64,000 nucleotides of DNA from Diphasiastrum complanatum (lineage: Eukaryota > Streptophyta > Lycopodiopsida > Lycopodiales > Lycopodiaceae), in assembly GCA_029204225.1 (NCBI GenBank), contig CM055100.1:27482649-27546648 (forward strand), written 5' to 3'. Position 1 is the first letter of the stretch. Every line of letters begins with the position of its first letter. This document shows positions 38,501 to 44,080 of the stretch, piece by piece. The position numbers and the translations under genes were made by a program. The notes below the pieces were generated by a model that saw only the letters and a list, made by a program, of their open reading frames with translations, made no database searches and was not told where the DNA came from.

Positions 38501-41500
38501 GCTATAGGTCCAAAATAGGAAATCAGCTGGAGGTGGTGATACGTTTTTATGGGGGTGCAGGAGGTGGAGCGGGACCTCCTTATAGGTATTTTCTTATATG
38601 TGGATCTTAGAAACCCGTTCCGACCCTTTTGGGCCGGAACGTACTGTGCGTTCCGTACAGTACATACCGGAACGTACTGGGTCGGAATGTTTTTTCCAAA
38701 ATAAAAAAGACACGTATTGAAGTGCCACCTGCTGGCCACGATCTTCCTACTTCTTGATAATACATTGCAGGATGCTAGATATCAGAAACGGTGGAAAAAC
38801 ATACAGTTCAAGCAGAAACAAAAATTGAAGAAGTTACAAGTTACCGGTTACTGTCACGTCCTCCATCTCTGTCATACTCATTTGCGTGTATTTTTTCTAA
38901 GTATGGCTTTCTGTTGCTGCTGTGCTTGTTTGTTACTGCGCTGTGCGCATATTCAGATGACTGGCCCTTTTTTCTTCCTTGCATTCTGTGTCTTGGTTAT
39001 GCATGAAATTTATTGCTATATCTGAAAACTCACCCTCTATCTCTATGTCCATGCCTTGTCTGACGATAATGCATACCTTGTCTGACTGCTGACTATACAT
39101 AGCTGCTTATAGCCAAAAAATCTGGCAAAAATTAATGAAATTCTTGCAGCTCCCGTTGATCCTAGAATCGCTATCTGAGCCACGTTCTTAAGCTCAAGCT
39201 CACGCTGATCCTAGATTCAGTATTCCGTTCCTTATCTCAATTCCTTTGTTAAAAAATAACGTATTTTTTGAAAACTTTTTTGGTCAAGTTCCGGAACGCG
39301 CAACTAAGGTTGATGTGCTTTATCTTAGTTCACCCTCCAAAGATGGTTTGCAGAGGCACATAGACACATTTCTTAGCTTCTTGTAGGAGAAAAATTATCA
39401 GCCAAGCATGAAGAAGCCTACAGTGATGATCTTCAATATGTATTTCTGCCATACACATGCATACATAGACTTTTGTTACTATGGTTGGAATCTACTCAGA
39501 AACCTGCTCCTACCAAATCTGGTCAGAATGTACTGCTGGAAAACGTATTACAAAAAGCTAAATGATACTTCATTACTGCCTGTAAAAAAATATGGTTACA
39601 GTTACTCAGAAACCCGCCCCTACCAAATCTCATCAGAATGTACTGCTCGAAAATGTACTATAAAAAACTAAAAAAAATACTTTAATACTGCCTGTAAACA
39701 AAGTTTATTCAAGTCTGTCAAGCTGGAAGTCATTACTTTCATGGATCTTTGGCAGGTCCTTTCCAACACACATGTTTTCATACTGTTATTTAACCTTGTG
39801 GTCCTTCCCACAAAATTTCATAAATAGTACTTCTTGATCTTCAAACTCATGCCTAACAAAGTCACAGGTTGAGTCTGACCAAATGCCCAGAGAATTGTTA
39901 CAATGGCTGCAAACCGATTTTTAACCTAGAAAACAGTACGTACTATAATAAGACAGGCAAACTAACAGAACCCTAAAATTGTGACAGTTGACTTCCTCAG
40001 GTAGCAATCAAGCTAGTTCCTGAGCTCATAAATAACTTTCAAAGTGTGCCGTTAGCAATCAACTTCCTGAGAATGACAGAATGTGTGGCGAAGCACAAAG
40101 CAGGAAATCTGTACATGTTTTCAGGACCTTTTATGCATTTTCAGGAAATTTGTGCCTGTTTTCAAGAAGTTATATGCGTTTTCAGAAAATTTGTGCCTGT
40201 TTTCAGGAAAATGTATGTGTTCTTATGAGTTCCTTGATGATTCCACAACTCTTGATCGAGTATGTATGCATTTTCAAGAACTTGTATGCATTCTCAAAAT
40301 TGTTTTTAAGAAAAGAATGTACCTAAGGAACAGTTCCTCAGGTACTCTAGGAATGGTACGGAACCGTTCCTAGGAATGGTTCTGTTCCGTTCCTTGGAGG
40401 CTGGAGCTATGGTGTAGGCATATTGCAGCTGACTTATCACAGAGTCAGTTCTCAACACAAGGATGAAGCTGTAGGTCAACTAGGAAACAAATATATGAGC
40501 ACCGATACTGATTTTTGTAACTTATTCTAGTCTCATCAGGCATTGAAGTGATGATGCTCCCGTTTTCCTAACTTCTTTTATCTATTATTAAGTATGCTAA
40601 TACCTAAACTCTGTGCTTTTGCAGATGATGTCAAAATTGAAAAACCAGCTCAGTGAAAGGTCATTTGAAGTGGAGGTAAATCAAAGTAGGGAGTGCATAT
40701 TTTATCTCTTGGTTCAGAGCATACTTCTGTTTAGGGCCTCCTGAAACCAGCGCCTCGCCCAAATTAATAAGCACTCCCACACATGCACTTGTAAGAAACA
40801 TTTAGAACTATGCATAGAAACAGATAGTGCATGCACTTATTATGAAAAATCTGTTTTAATAGGATACAGAAACAATATTTGAATTAGTCAACAGTTCGAG
40901 ATTTTGTCCTGTTTGCACTTATCAAGTGTGCACATTGCAGCTCAAGAGTGCAGACAATCGAATTCTACAGGAACAGTTACAGTCTAAGGTAAACTTTAGA
41001 TTTCTGCTTACAGTTATTGAGAACCTTGTACCTCTTAAAAAGGGTAGTCCGAAAAAGTAAGGCAACATAGATGAGTCATATGAGGAAAAAGCAGATTGAC
41101 TTTATTTAGGATATTTTCATCTCTTGAATTTTATTCTCCTAGCAAGGGAATTACTGAAACTTTAGCATATGAAATACAAGAAACGCAGATATTAAGTTTC
41201 AGATGATATTCACAACAGCCTGATCTGGTAATTATTTAATACCACATCTTGGAATGCTACCAGACAGTTGAGATAAAAAATCTGCAGCAGACGGTAAGCT
41301 CACTTCAGAGTCAGCTTCGAGCTGCAGTAGAGAGCAAATATTTTGGCAACAAAAAGACAAACTCTTTTGCAGATTCTCATCGTAAAGCAAATAACACTCA
41401 TGAGCTCCAGGAAGAGTTCAGTGACTGGCTTAATACAACTGACTTATCAAGAGAACTTCATTTTGTTGAAGGAGGAGTCATGTCAAAAGGATTTGACTCT

Positions 41501-43034
41501 CAGGTTTTTTCGACAAGAAAAAGAGAGCCGTATGGCAATCCACAATTCCTTGCACAGGTCTGACATTCTAGACATTGTCTCTGAGCATCATTCTGCCCCA
41601 CTTATTTCTAAGAACTGACACATACAGTCTGTTGCTTAAGCTCCAAATGTATTCTGGAATTCATGTTGAGCTGAGAACTTCTAAAATTTTTGAGAAACTT
41701 GACTAGAATTTGATGGATTGATCAATGTTGTTGTTAGTTAGCCAATTTAGTCCTGAATTTTTGCAGCTCGATTGCCTCTTTTGAACTTGATCTCATTTTA
41801 TTCATACAGTATAGTGTCATTTTGTATGTATGGTGCTAAATCTCAAAGGACACCGATGCTTGTAGTTGATTTTCGGTGTGCTGAATGCTCAAGCCTCCAC
41901 ATCAATAGTGTGACAATAATAAAATGAAAGTTCTTTTGAAGCTTTAAACTGCATAAAATTCTCCTCATTTTCATGCACCCTGATGCCACCCACAACTTGG
42001 CATACTGTAAACAGAGGGTGTCTTGGCATCCAGTTTGTGTCTCGCTTTCAATATACATGTTCTCAATCATGTCAAAAGTTTTCCTATTTATTCTGTGTGG
42101 GGTCCCGTAGAAGCATGATCAATCATTATGTTGTGGCTCAAGACATTTGGGTTCCTTGTTATTTCATCCATTCTTTATTCTCTCAATATTTCAGGCAGCC
42201 ACAATAGAGAAACTGAAGCAAGAAAAGATAAGATTGGAAGAGGAAAGGGAAGGATTGAAGATTAACACTCAAAAGCTGTCAGATGAGGCAAGCTATGCCA
42301 AGGAACTAGCTTCAGCTGCTGCTGTGGAGCTCAAGAACTTGGCCGAGGAAGTGAAAAAATTATCTTCTCAAAATTCGAAACTTCGAAGTGATCTTGCAGC
42401 TGCTCAGAACTTGGCATTATGGCAAACCTCCAGCATTAGCCTCAAAGACGTTTCTTCCAAAAGCAACAACCATGAGCATTCAGTTGCCGATTCTATCTTG
42501 ACCAATCAATCTGACATCTCTCTGCTGGAGAAAAATTCTTTTGCTAATGGCCAGGTTATGTCAGATGCTTCCAAAATAGAAATGGAAACAAGGATACAAG
42601 ATCTGTGTCAAGAACTTCGAACAAGAAAAGAATCCGAGGTTGTTTTGGAATCACTGTTGACAGAAAAAGACCACCTGTTGGCTGACCTCCAAAAGCATGT
42701 TGCTGAATCAAAACATCGAGAAATGGAATTGGAGAGCGATCTTGCAGGCATGTGGGTTCTTGTTGCAAAGTTGAAAAGTGAAACAGGACTTGAACAGACA
42801 ACAGTAAAGCCTCAAGAACCTTTAGATAGGAACACAGAATCAAGGTTAGGAAAGGGTTCTGCTTTTGACAAGTATGATAATGGAAGTTTAAGAGCGTCCC
42901 AGAAGAATGATAGCCAACTAGATGGCATGGAAGAAATGGATGTGCTCTTGGATGACATGAAGCATGCACCGTATGACAGAAGCGATATGATGCAGCATTT
43001 GCATGTTGCAGTTGCACAGTCAACAGGGAGATGA
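8241..43034 (+). CDS. Kinesin-7 (CENP-E-like, plant KIN-7) motor protein, 23 coding exons
   Basis: ATP-driven microtubule motor. Coding exons: 8241-8641, 8820-8917, 11224-11313, 11875-11927, 12233-12298, 12529-12582, 17458-17517, 17909-17987, 19537-19604, 20344-20406, 20730-20834, 21226-21330, 23881-23988, 24096-24239, 26799-26981, 27850-28002, 28432-28668, 28914-29054, 35248-35373, 40625-40675, 40941-40988, 41264-41557, 42195-43034. All junctions are GT-AG and in phase, summing to 1188 aa, in the range of plant kinesin-7 proteins. Residues 1-130 are Ser/Arg/Ala/Pro-rich with few acidic residues, so an organellar targeting peptide is possible, as proposed for some KIN-7 members. The motor domain (about 131-445) has P-loop GVTSSGKT (203-210), switch I NLISSRSH (311-318) and switch II DLAGSE (348-353). 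Predicted coiled coils follow (451-530, 690-850, 910-1100). The [12 protein letters not shown] motif (599-610) and the [11 protein letters not shown] tail motif place it in the larger plant KIN-7 branch. Family assignment is firm; the exact orthologue and cellular role are not. Confidence 0.95.
8820..8917 (+). CDS. Kinesin exon 2
   Basis: Reads [18 protein letters not shown] then NPSTAYAY, the typical plant KIN-7 segment before the motor's DRVFGP motif. Phase 2 in, phase 1 out. Confidence 0.95.
10031..10081. repeat. (TC)25 microsatellite
   Basis: Uninterrupted tract in kinesin intron 2. Confidence 0.95.
10500..11037. repeat. GGCAAGCCACGTAGGC-type minisatellite cluster in intron 2
   Basis: Many variants of GGCAAGCC(A)N2TAGGC and GCC(A/T)ACGTAGGCTTG recur here. 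Three longer units beginning near 10550, 10745 and 10983 share CAAGCCAAC, a GCCA(C/T)GTAGG box and GAGTGGA in order. The last one merges into the GA tract. Confidence 0.75.
11038..11085. repeat. (GA)n microsatellite, one interruption
   Basis: GA tract with a GGG interruption near 11072, at the right end of the intron 2 minisatellite. Confidence 0.92.
11224..11313 (+). CDS. Kinesin exon 3
   Basis: Encodes [20 protein letters not shown] and then [10 protein letters not shown]. Lies after the 2.3-kb intron 2. Confidence 0.95.
11875..11927 (+). CDS. Kinesin exon 4: P-loop
   Basis: Encodes [18 protein letters not shown], the nucleotide-binding P-loop. I place the donor directly after the CAT codon (gtgggt). 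This keeps frame with exon 5; a donor three bases later would shift the frame. Confidence 0.93.
12233..12298 (+). CDS. Kinesin exon 5
   Basis: Encodes [18 protein letters not shown] plus IIQD. Relatives usually have an acidic residue at the second position (GDQ or GEQ); here it is Val. Confidence 0.93.
12529..12582 (+). CDS. Kinesin exon 6
   Basis: Encodes [18 protein letters not shown], the highly conserved SYLEIYNE motif of the motor core. The 4.9-kb intron 6, full of transposons, follows. Confidence 0.95.
12820..14546 (-). pseudogene. Antisense Ty1/copia remnant with integrase-RT deletion junction
   Basis: Read on the minus strand from the right: gag start [19 protein letters not shown] (near 14480), two zinc knuckles [14 protein letters not shown] and [14 protein letters not shown] (about 13640-13725), then integrase with [14 protein letters not shown] and TDKGGEY (13200-13530). 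An RT piece with [12 protein letters not shown] (about 12940-12980) follows. Integrase breaks off after TAAYTPQH and RT resumes in mid-domain, so the integrase C-terminus and the start of RT are deleted. The rest of RT, RNase H and the 3' LTR are absent. Confidence 0.88.
14536..14658 (-). repeat. Three tandem PBS copies of the antisense copia element
   Basis: GCTCTGATACCA-type PBS complements occur at 14536-14547, 14588-14599 (one change) and 14647-14658. Each is followed by TGTTG(A/G)AATC, the LTR tip, and separated by AGATGAGACGCTTTT spacers. The leader/LTR boundary has been duplicated twice, like the duplication at 663-783. Confidence 0.85.
14840..14912 (-). other. tRNA-like sequence inside the left TRIM LTR
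   Basis: 73 nt on the minus strand with A box TAGCTCAATGG and B box GGTTCGAATCC. The acceptor arm pairs at six of seven positions, the D stem (GCTC/GAGC) is perfect and the T arm has five pairs with one G-U. The anticodon arm is imperfect and no anticodon can be read safely, so I do not call it a functional tRNA. Confidence 0.8.
15100..15172 (-). other. tRNA-like sequence inside the right TRIM LTR
   Basis: Same sequence as the copy at 14840-14912 except one base at 15168, which turns an A-U acceptor pair into G-U. In element orientation this is the 5' LTR copy, so a Pol III start here would transcribe into the element. Confidence 0.8.
15831..15956. repeat. 47-bp tandem repeat
   Basis: Units at 15831-15877, 15878-15924 and a partial one at 15925-15956, each with TGCCTTCGGTTTGCTTCGT. 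Lies within the presumed copia LTR of intron 6. Confidence 0.85.
16813..17340 (-). pseudogene. Antisense Ty3/gypsy chromovirus remnant
   Basis: On the minus strand, 17340 to about 17185 reads [13 protein letters not shown] then [15 protein letters not shown], the C-terminal part of gypsy integrase. Further on, [16 protein letters not shown] (about 16890-16940) resembles a chromodomain, and the coding remnant ends in a GGGA-rich stretch before a possible LTR start TGTTAGGATC at 16813. Stops and frameshifts are frequent. The LTR's other end is not resolved. Confidence 0.8.
17458..17517 (+). CDS. Kinesin exon 7
   Basis: Encodes [20 protein letters not shown], which directly continues the EIYNE motif of exon 6. 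Confidence 0.95.
17909..17987 (+). CDS. Kinesin exon 8
   Basis: Encodes [20 protein letters not shown] then MIAAGE. Ends in phase 1. Confidence 0.95.
17988..19536 (+). other. Kinesin intron 8
   Basis: A 1.5-kb intron containing a short tRNA-related retroposon at 18562-18649. The rest is AT-rich with nothing recognised. Confidence 0.85.
18562..18649 (+). mobile_element. Ultra-short tRNA-related SINE-like retroposon, copy 1
   Basis: 88 bp with an A-box-like TGGCTCAGCTGG and a B-box-like AGTTTGAGCC, flanked by 12-bp near-repeats CATTATTCAAGG (18550-18561) and CATTTTTCAAGG (18650-18661). Related to the copy at 38108-38185. Confidence 0.72.
19537..19604 (+). CDS. Kinesin exon 9: switch I
   Basis: Encodes [20 protein letters not shown] then FTL. 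Contains switch I with the catalytic SSRSH motif. Confidence 0.95.
19605..20343 (+). other. Kinesin intron 9
   Basis: 739 bp with no transposon recognised. Its first bases happen to read VRIEASP in frame with exon 9, resembling the true exon 10 start TIESSP. Confidence 0.85.
20344..20406 (+). CDS. Kinesin exon 10
   Basis: Encodes [20 protein letters not shown] plus L, the variable loop between switch I and switch II. Confidence 0.92.
20730..20834 (+). CDS. Kinesin exon 11: switch II
   Basis: Encodes [20 protein letters not shown] then [15 protein letters not shown]. Contains switch II (DLAGSE) and the relay helix start. Confidence 0.96.
21226..21330 (+). CDS. Kinesin exon 12: microtubule-binding region
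   Basis: Encodes the motif [19 protein letters not shown], the loop 12 / helix 5 microtubule-contact region of kinesins. Confidence 0.96.
22119..22250. repeat. 68-bp tandem duplication
   Basis: Two units starting at 22119 and 22187, both reading GTCACTCATGCA, then CCCAATGAGCATATGACACG and GTTGACC. Confidence 0.85.
22583..22643. repeat. Compound (TC)n(AC)n microsatellite
   Basis: TC tract switching to AC at about 22609, in intron 12. Confidence 0.93.
23881..23988 (+). CDS. Kinesin exon 13: end of motor domain
   Basis: Encodes [20 protein letters not shown] followed by [10 protein letters not shown], the last helix of the motor and start of the neck. Confidence 0.95.
24096..24239 (+). CDS. 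Kinesin exon 14: neck coiled coil
   Basis: Encodes [20 protein letters not shown] and a heptad-rich continuation ending LRTLRQQ. The [10 protein letters not shown] motif is characteristic of plant KIN-7 proteins. Confidence 0.94.
25214..25710. repeat. GGGAAAC/GTTTCCC inverted-word cluster
   Basis: About ten copies of GGGAAAC or its complement in alternating orientation within 25214-25353, and about six more in 25638-25708. Alternating orientations make many short hairpins possible. The right block directly follows the antisense gypsy integrase end. Confidence 0.8.
25715..26437 (-). pseudogene. Antisense Ty3/gypsy integrase remnants
   Basis: On the minus strand, 26437 to about 26225 reads [19 protein letters not shown] then [17 protein letters not shown], the gypsy integrase catalytic core with stops. 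At 25865-25715 it reads [19 protein letters not shown], the integrase C-terminal motif found before the chromodomain position. The sequence between is decayed. Confidence 0.82.
26799..26981 (+). CDS. Kinesin exon 15
   Basis: Encodes [20 protein letters not shown] and [15 protein letters not shown], a strongly conserved stretch after the KIN-7 neck, ending in the basic/Ser-rich [10 protein letters not shown]. Confidence 0.94.
26982..27849 (+). other. Kinesin intron 15
   Basis: 868 bp; no recognised element or RNA. Confidence 0.85.
27850..28002 (+). CDS. Kinesin exon 16
   Basis: Opens [18 protein letters not shown] and ends [14 protein letters not shown]. The last motif recurs in one branch of plant KIN-7 proteins. 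Confidence 0.92.
28432..28668 (+). CDS. Kinesin exon 17: low-complexity linker
   Basis: A Ser/Asn/Glu-rich linker beginning [20 protein letters not shown], probably disordered, containing the [11 protein letters not shown] motif found in relatives. Confidence 0.88.
28914..29054 (+). CDS. Kinesin exon 18: stalk coiled coil
   Basis: Encodes [20 protein letters not shown] then [11 protein letters not shown]. Heptad hydrophobics are visible. The donor at 29055 runs within six bases into a CT microsatellite. Confidence 0.93.
29060..29091. repeat. (CT)16 tract at the intron 18 5' splice site
   Basis: Starts inside the donor context: exon 18 ends at 29054, then GTTAGT and the CT run. A pyrimidine tract at a donor is unusual in position. 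Confidence 0.93.
29491..29542. repeat. (TC)n microsatellite, one interruption
   Basis: TC tract with one G interruption at 29524, in intron 18. Confidence 0.93.
30294..31046. mobile_element. MITE with 9-bp TSD (Mutator-like)
   Basis: 753 bp between perfect 9-bp repeats GGTGTAGAC (30285-30293 and 31047-31055), a length typical of Mutator-like elements. Ends are imperfect inverted repeats (CTTAGTTGCAG versus ACAGTTGCAG). Subterminal palindromes include GTTCCGGAT...ATCCGGAAC near 30990-31014 and GCAGCGGAT...ATCCGCTGC at 31019-31040. The interior is AT-rich with direct repeats around AAATCTGGACATCAGTAGATG (30471 and 30526) and no transposase. Confidence 0.82.
31787..32300 (-). mobile_element. 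Antisense LTR retrotransposon 5' junction (PBS and LTR start)
   Basis: PBS-like complement GCTCTAATACCA at 31787-31798 followed by TGTCGGGATTC at 31799. In minus orientation the sequence beyond has a TATAAATAG promoter-like box near 32025. The outer LTR edge was not found, so the right coordinate is approximate. Confidence 0.5.
33278..33807 (-). mobile_element. Antisense LTR with PBS (gypsy-like)
   Basis: 530-bp LTR, TGTAACATACC to GTTGTAACA on the minus strand, with PBS complement GCCCTGATACCA at 33264-33275. Contains a 57-bp tandem duplication (33404-33460 and 33461-33517, one difference). No element coding sequence is recognised to its left, so it is a truncated element or a solo LTR with some leader. 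Confidence 0.72.
33404..33517. repeat. 57-bp tandem duplication inside the LTR
   Basis: Two 57-bp units identical except the last base, each with CCCGGTCGAGCCTTCGACG. Confidence 0.95.
34600..34730 (-). mobile_element. Small MITE-like element, palindrome family
   Basis: On the minus strand it reads TTAGAGGCCTGTTCTGACCC, then TTTTGGGTCGGA and GTGCTGGGTCGGAA. This aligns with the left ends of the elements at 35664 and 38607. A short deletion derivative; its far edge is approximate. Confidence 0.6.
35248..35373 (+). CDS. Kinesin exon 19: stalk coiled coil
   Basis: Encodes [20 protein letters not shown] and [11 protein letters not shown]. Isolated between the two largest introns (6.2 and 5.3 kb) and recognised by in-phase splice sites plus the conserved [12 protein letters not shown] pattern. 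Confidence 0.9.
35664..36425 (+). mobile_element. Palindrome-rich MITE, copy B
   Basis: Ends are imperfect inverted repeats: TTAGAAACCCGTTCCG at the left and, reading in from the right, TTAGTTGCCCGTTCCG. Just inside the left end GTTCCGACCC (35673-35682) pairs with GGGTCGGAAC (35704-35713). At the right end is a perfect 22-nt-arm hairpin (36369-36390 and 36393-36414). Possible degenerate TSD, TATGAAGCT versus TATGAGCT. No transposase. Confidence 0.7.
36369..36414. repeat. Perfect 22-bp inverted repeat with 2-nt loop
   Basis: Left arm starts CGTTCCGGAACGGAACGC and the right arm is its exact complement, so it extrudes readily as a hairpin. It forms the right end of MITE copy B. Confidence 0.95.
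38108..38185 (+). mobile_element. Ultra-short tRNA-related SINE-like retroposon, copy 2
   Basis: 78 bp, with A-box-like TGGCTCAAGTGG and B-box-like AGTTCGAGCC. Flanked by 17-bp TSDs (38091-38107 and 38186-38202) with one mismatch, both starting ATAATTCCA. Shares the core TTGGCATCCAAAGTTTCTT region with copy 1 but lacks about 13 bp of it. It has no tail beyond the tRNA-like head. Confidence 0.82.
38607..39307 (+). mobile_element. Palindrome-rich MITE, copy C
   Basis: Left end TTAGAAACCCGTTCCG is identical to copy B. Reading in from the right gives TTAGTTGCGCGTTCCGGAAC. The left end is rich in CGTTCC/GGAACG palindromes and GTACTG words. No clear TSD and no coding capacity. Confidence 0.7.
39492..39708. 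repeat. 111-bp tandem duplication
   Basis: Units at 39492 and 39603 both read TACTCAGAAACC(T/C)GC then CTACCAAATCT and TCAGAATGTACTGCT. They look like diverged versions of the MITE family end (TCAGAAACCCG). Confidence 0.82.
40116..40220. repeat. 41-bp tandem repeat
   Basis: Units at 40116, 40157 and 40198 starting TGTTTTCA(A/G)GA, with ATGC(A/G)TTTTCAG(G)AAA. Related words continue to about 40300. Confidence 0.85.
40625..40675 (+). CDS. Kinesin exon 20
   Basis: Small exon, [17 protein letters not shown], matching the conserved LxxQLxEKSFELE motif of KIN-7 stalks. Confidence 0.9.
40941..40988 (+). CDS. Kinesin exon 21
   Basis: Small exon, [16 protein letters not shown], matching the conserved AADNRIIQEQL motif of the family. 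Confidence 0.9.
41264..41557 (+). CDS. Kinesin exon 22
   Basis: Begins [20 protein letters not shown] (coiled coil), then a polar linker ending NPQFLAQ at a gtctga donor. An earlier in-phase donor after DSQ (41503) is possible, so the last 18 codons are less certain than the rest. Confidence 0.83.
42195..43034 (+). CDS. Kinesin exon 23: C-terminal coiled coil, stop codon
   Basis: Starts [20 protein letters not shown] and contains [20 protein letters not shown] and [11 protein letters not shown], all hallmark KIN-7 tail motifs. The TGA is at 43032-43034, after AQSTGR. Some plant KIN-7 proteins end in a C-terminal RING finger. No RING-like exon is visible by eye downstream, so this protein appears to lack it. 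Confidence 0.93.
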   Translation, partial: AATIEKLKQEKIRLEEEREGLKINTQKLSDEASYAKELASAAAVELKNLAEEVKKLSSQNSKLRSDLAAAQNLALWQTSSISLKDVSSKSNNHEHSVADSILTNQSDISLLEKNSFANGQVMSDASKIEMETRIQDLCQELRTRKESEVVLESLLTEKDHLLADLQKHVAESKHREMELESDLAGMWVLVAKLKSETGLEQTTVKPQEPLDRNTESRLGKGSAFDKYDNGSLRASQKNDSQLDGMEEMDVLLDDMKHAPYDRSDMMQHLHVAVAQSTGR

Positions 43035-43949
43035 TTACAGTGAATTTTCTAAATGTAAGTCATTTGAAACTGTGTCCAAGAAACACAGTAGTTATGTGAC
43101 ATTCATGGTTATGTTAAATAGGTCAAAAGATGGGTAGACGTATATTATTCCAGTTAAATGCAAAAGCTCTATAATTGAGCAAAATTATGGTTAAATTATT
43201 GAAATGTGATCTTCTAGTTGGAGAATCAGCTGATCATTGATTGACCATGCTACTCATCTATTGTATCCAAGGGATCCATCTCAACTGCATATAGTTTGTT
43301 GCCTTCCAGGAGTTCTACTAAATTTTTTATGGTGGGTGATCAGATTCAGGTAGTCCAATTTTGTTGCAATTTTGAGGATCTTCTTAATGGTATTGGAGCA
43401 CACCCATTTGTGCATGTTGGTGATCAAGATCAGTCAAAGTGGTTTTTCAAGCAGTTTATATGTTATAGATGTCCGAAGAAATGTCTCTTTGTATATGTAT
43501 GAAGTGTCTGCATCACGCCTATTTCTTTTAGGCCCACTTATTTCATATCTAAATTGGTATTAGCCAGCACTGCACAAATTTGCATCAACTTCTATTCATT
43601 CTCTCCAGAGATGCAATTCAGCTATTTCAGATTGCCATAAATTTGTTCTTGTATAAATTTAATTTAATTTAATTTACTTTTTGTTTTTTTGAAAAATAGC
43701 TTATGGCTGAAATTTTTTTAGGGGAGCAATGGTCAAACCAGCGTTTTGCTTCTCAGAAGTGCAGTAGATAGGGCACAAACAAATAAAAGTCAGTAGCGAT
43801 TTGGTTGTTATTTGCTCTGGTTTTCAGTAATTGTTAATGTTACAGCCCAAACTATCAACTCTATGGATGATGATCACTTTTGCAATCATTTCATTGGAGA
43901 TGTGAGTGCAATGTGCATACAGTTGGGGGCATAAATATTGGGCCCTTCT

Positions 43950-44080
43950 CGGCGCGCATTTGGACCCCATTTTTATCTCGCTCCCCCCCCTGCTGCTGTC
44001 GCCGGGGGGTCCAGGGGGGCCGGCAACAGCCACCTAGGCCCCCCCCCCGGCTGGGGGATCGAGGGGCAGCACCGCCTGAA
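43950..44080. other. GC-rich island with C/G homopolymer runs
   Basis: C(8-10) and G(6) runs in an otherwise AT-rich flank. Proline/glycine-rich readings in all frames are composition artefacts. Such islands occur in plant LTR retroelement leaders, but no LTR or PBS is seen here. Confidence 0.6.

Larger units (their letters stand above)
35374..40624 (+). other. Kinesin intron 19 (5.25 kb)
   Basis: Holds two related palindrome-rich MITEs (35664-36425 and 38607-39307), a SINE-like copy (38108-38185), a 111-bp duplication (39492-39708) and 41-bp repeats (40116-40220). The 36430-38090 part shows nothing recognisable. Confidence 0.85.

Noticed and set aside
40116-40300. CRISPR-like repeat array
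   Set aside because: Units are adjacent 41-bp tandem repeats without unique spacers, in a plant intron.
41504-41557. Ending exon 22 at 41503 (after DSQ) instead of 41557
   Set aside because: Both are in phase, but LAQ joined to AATIEKL fits the family pattern (QAAEIE) better. Kept as an uncertainty.
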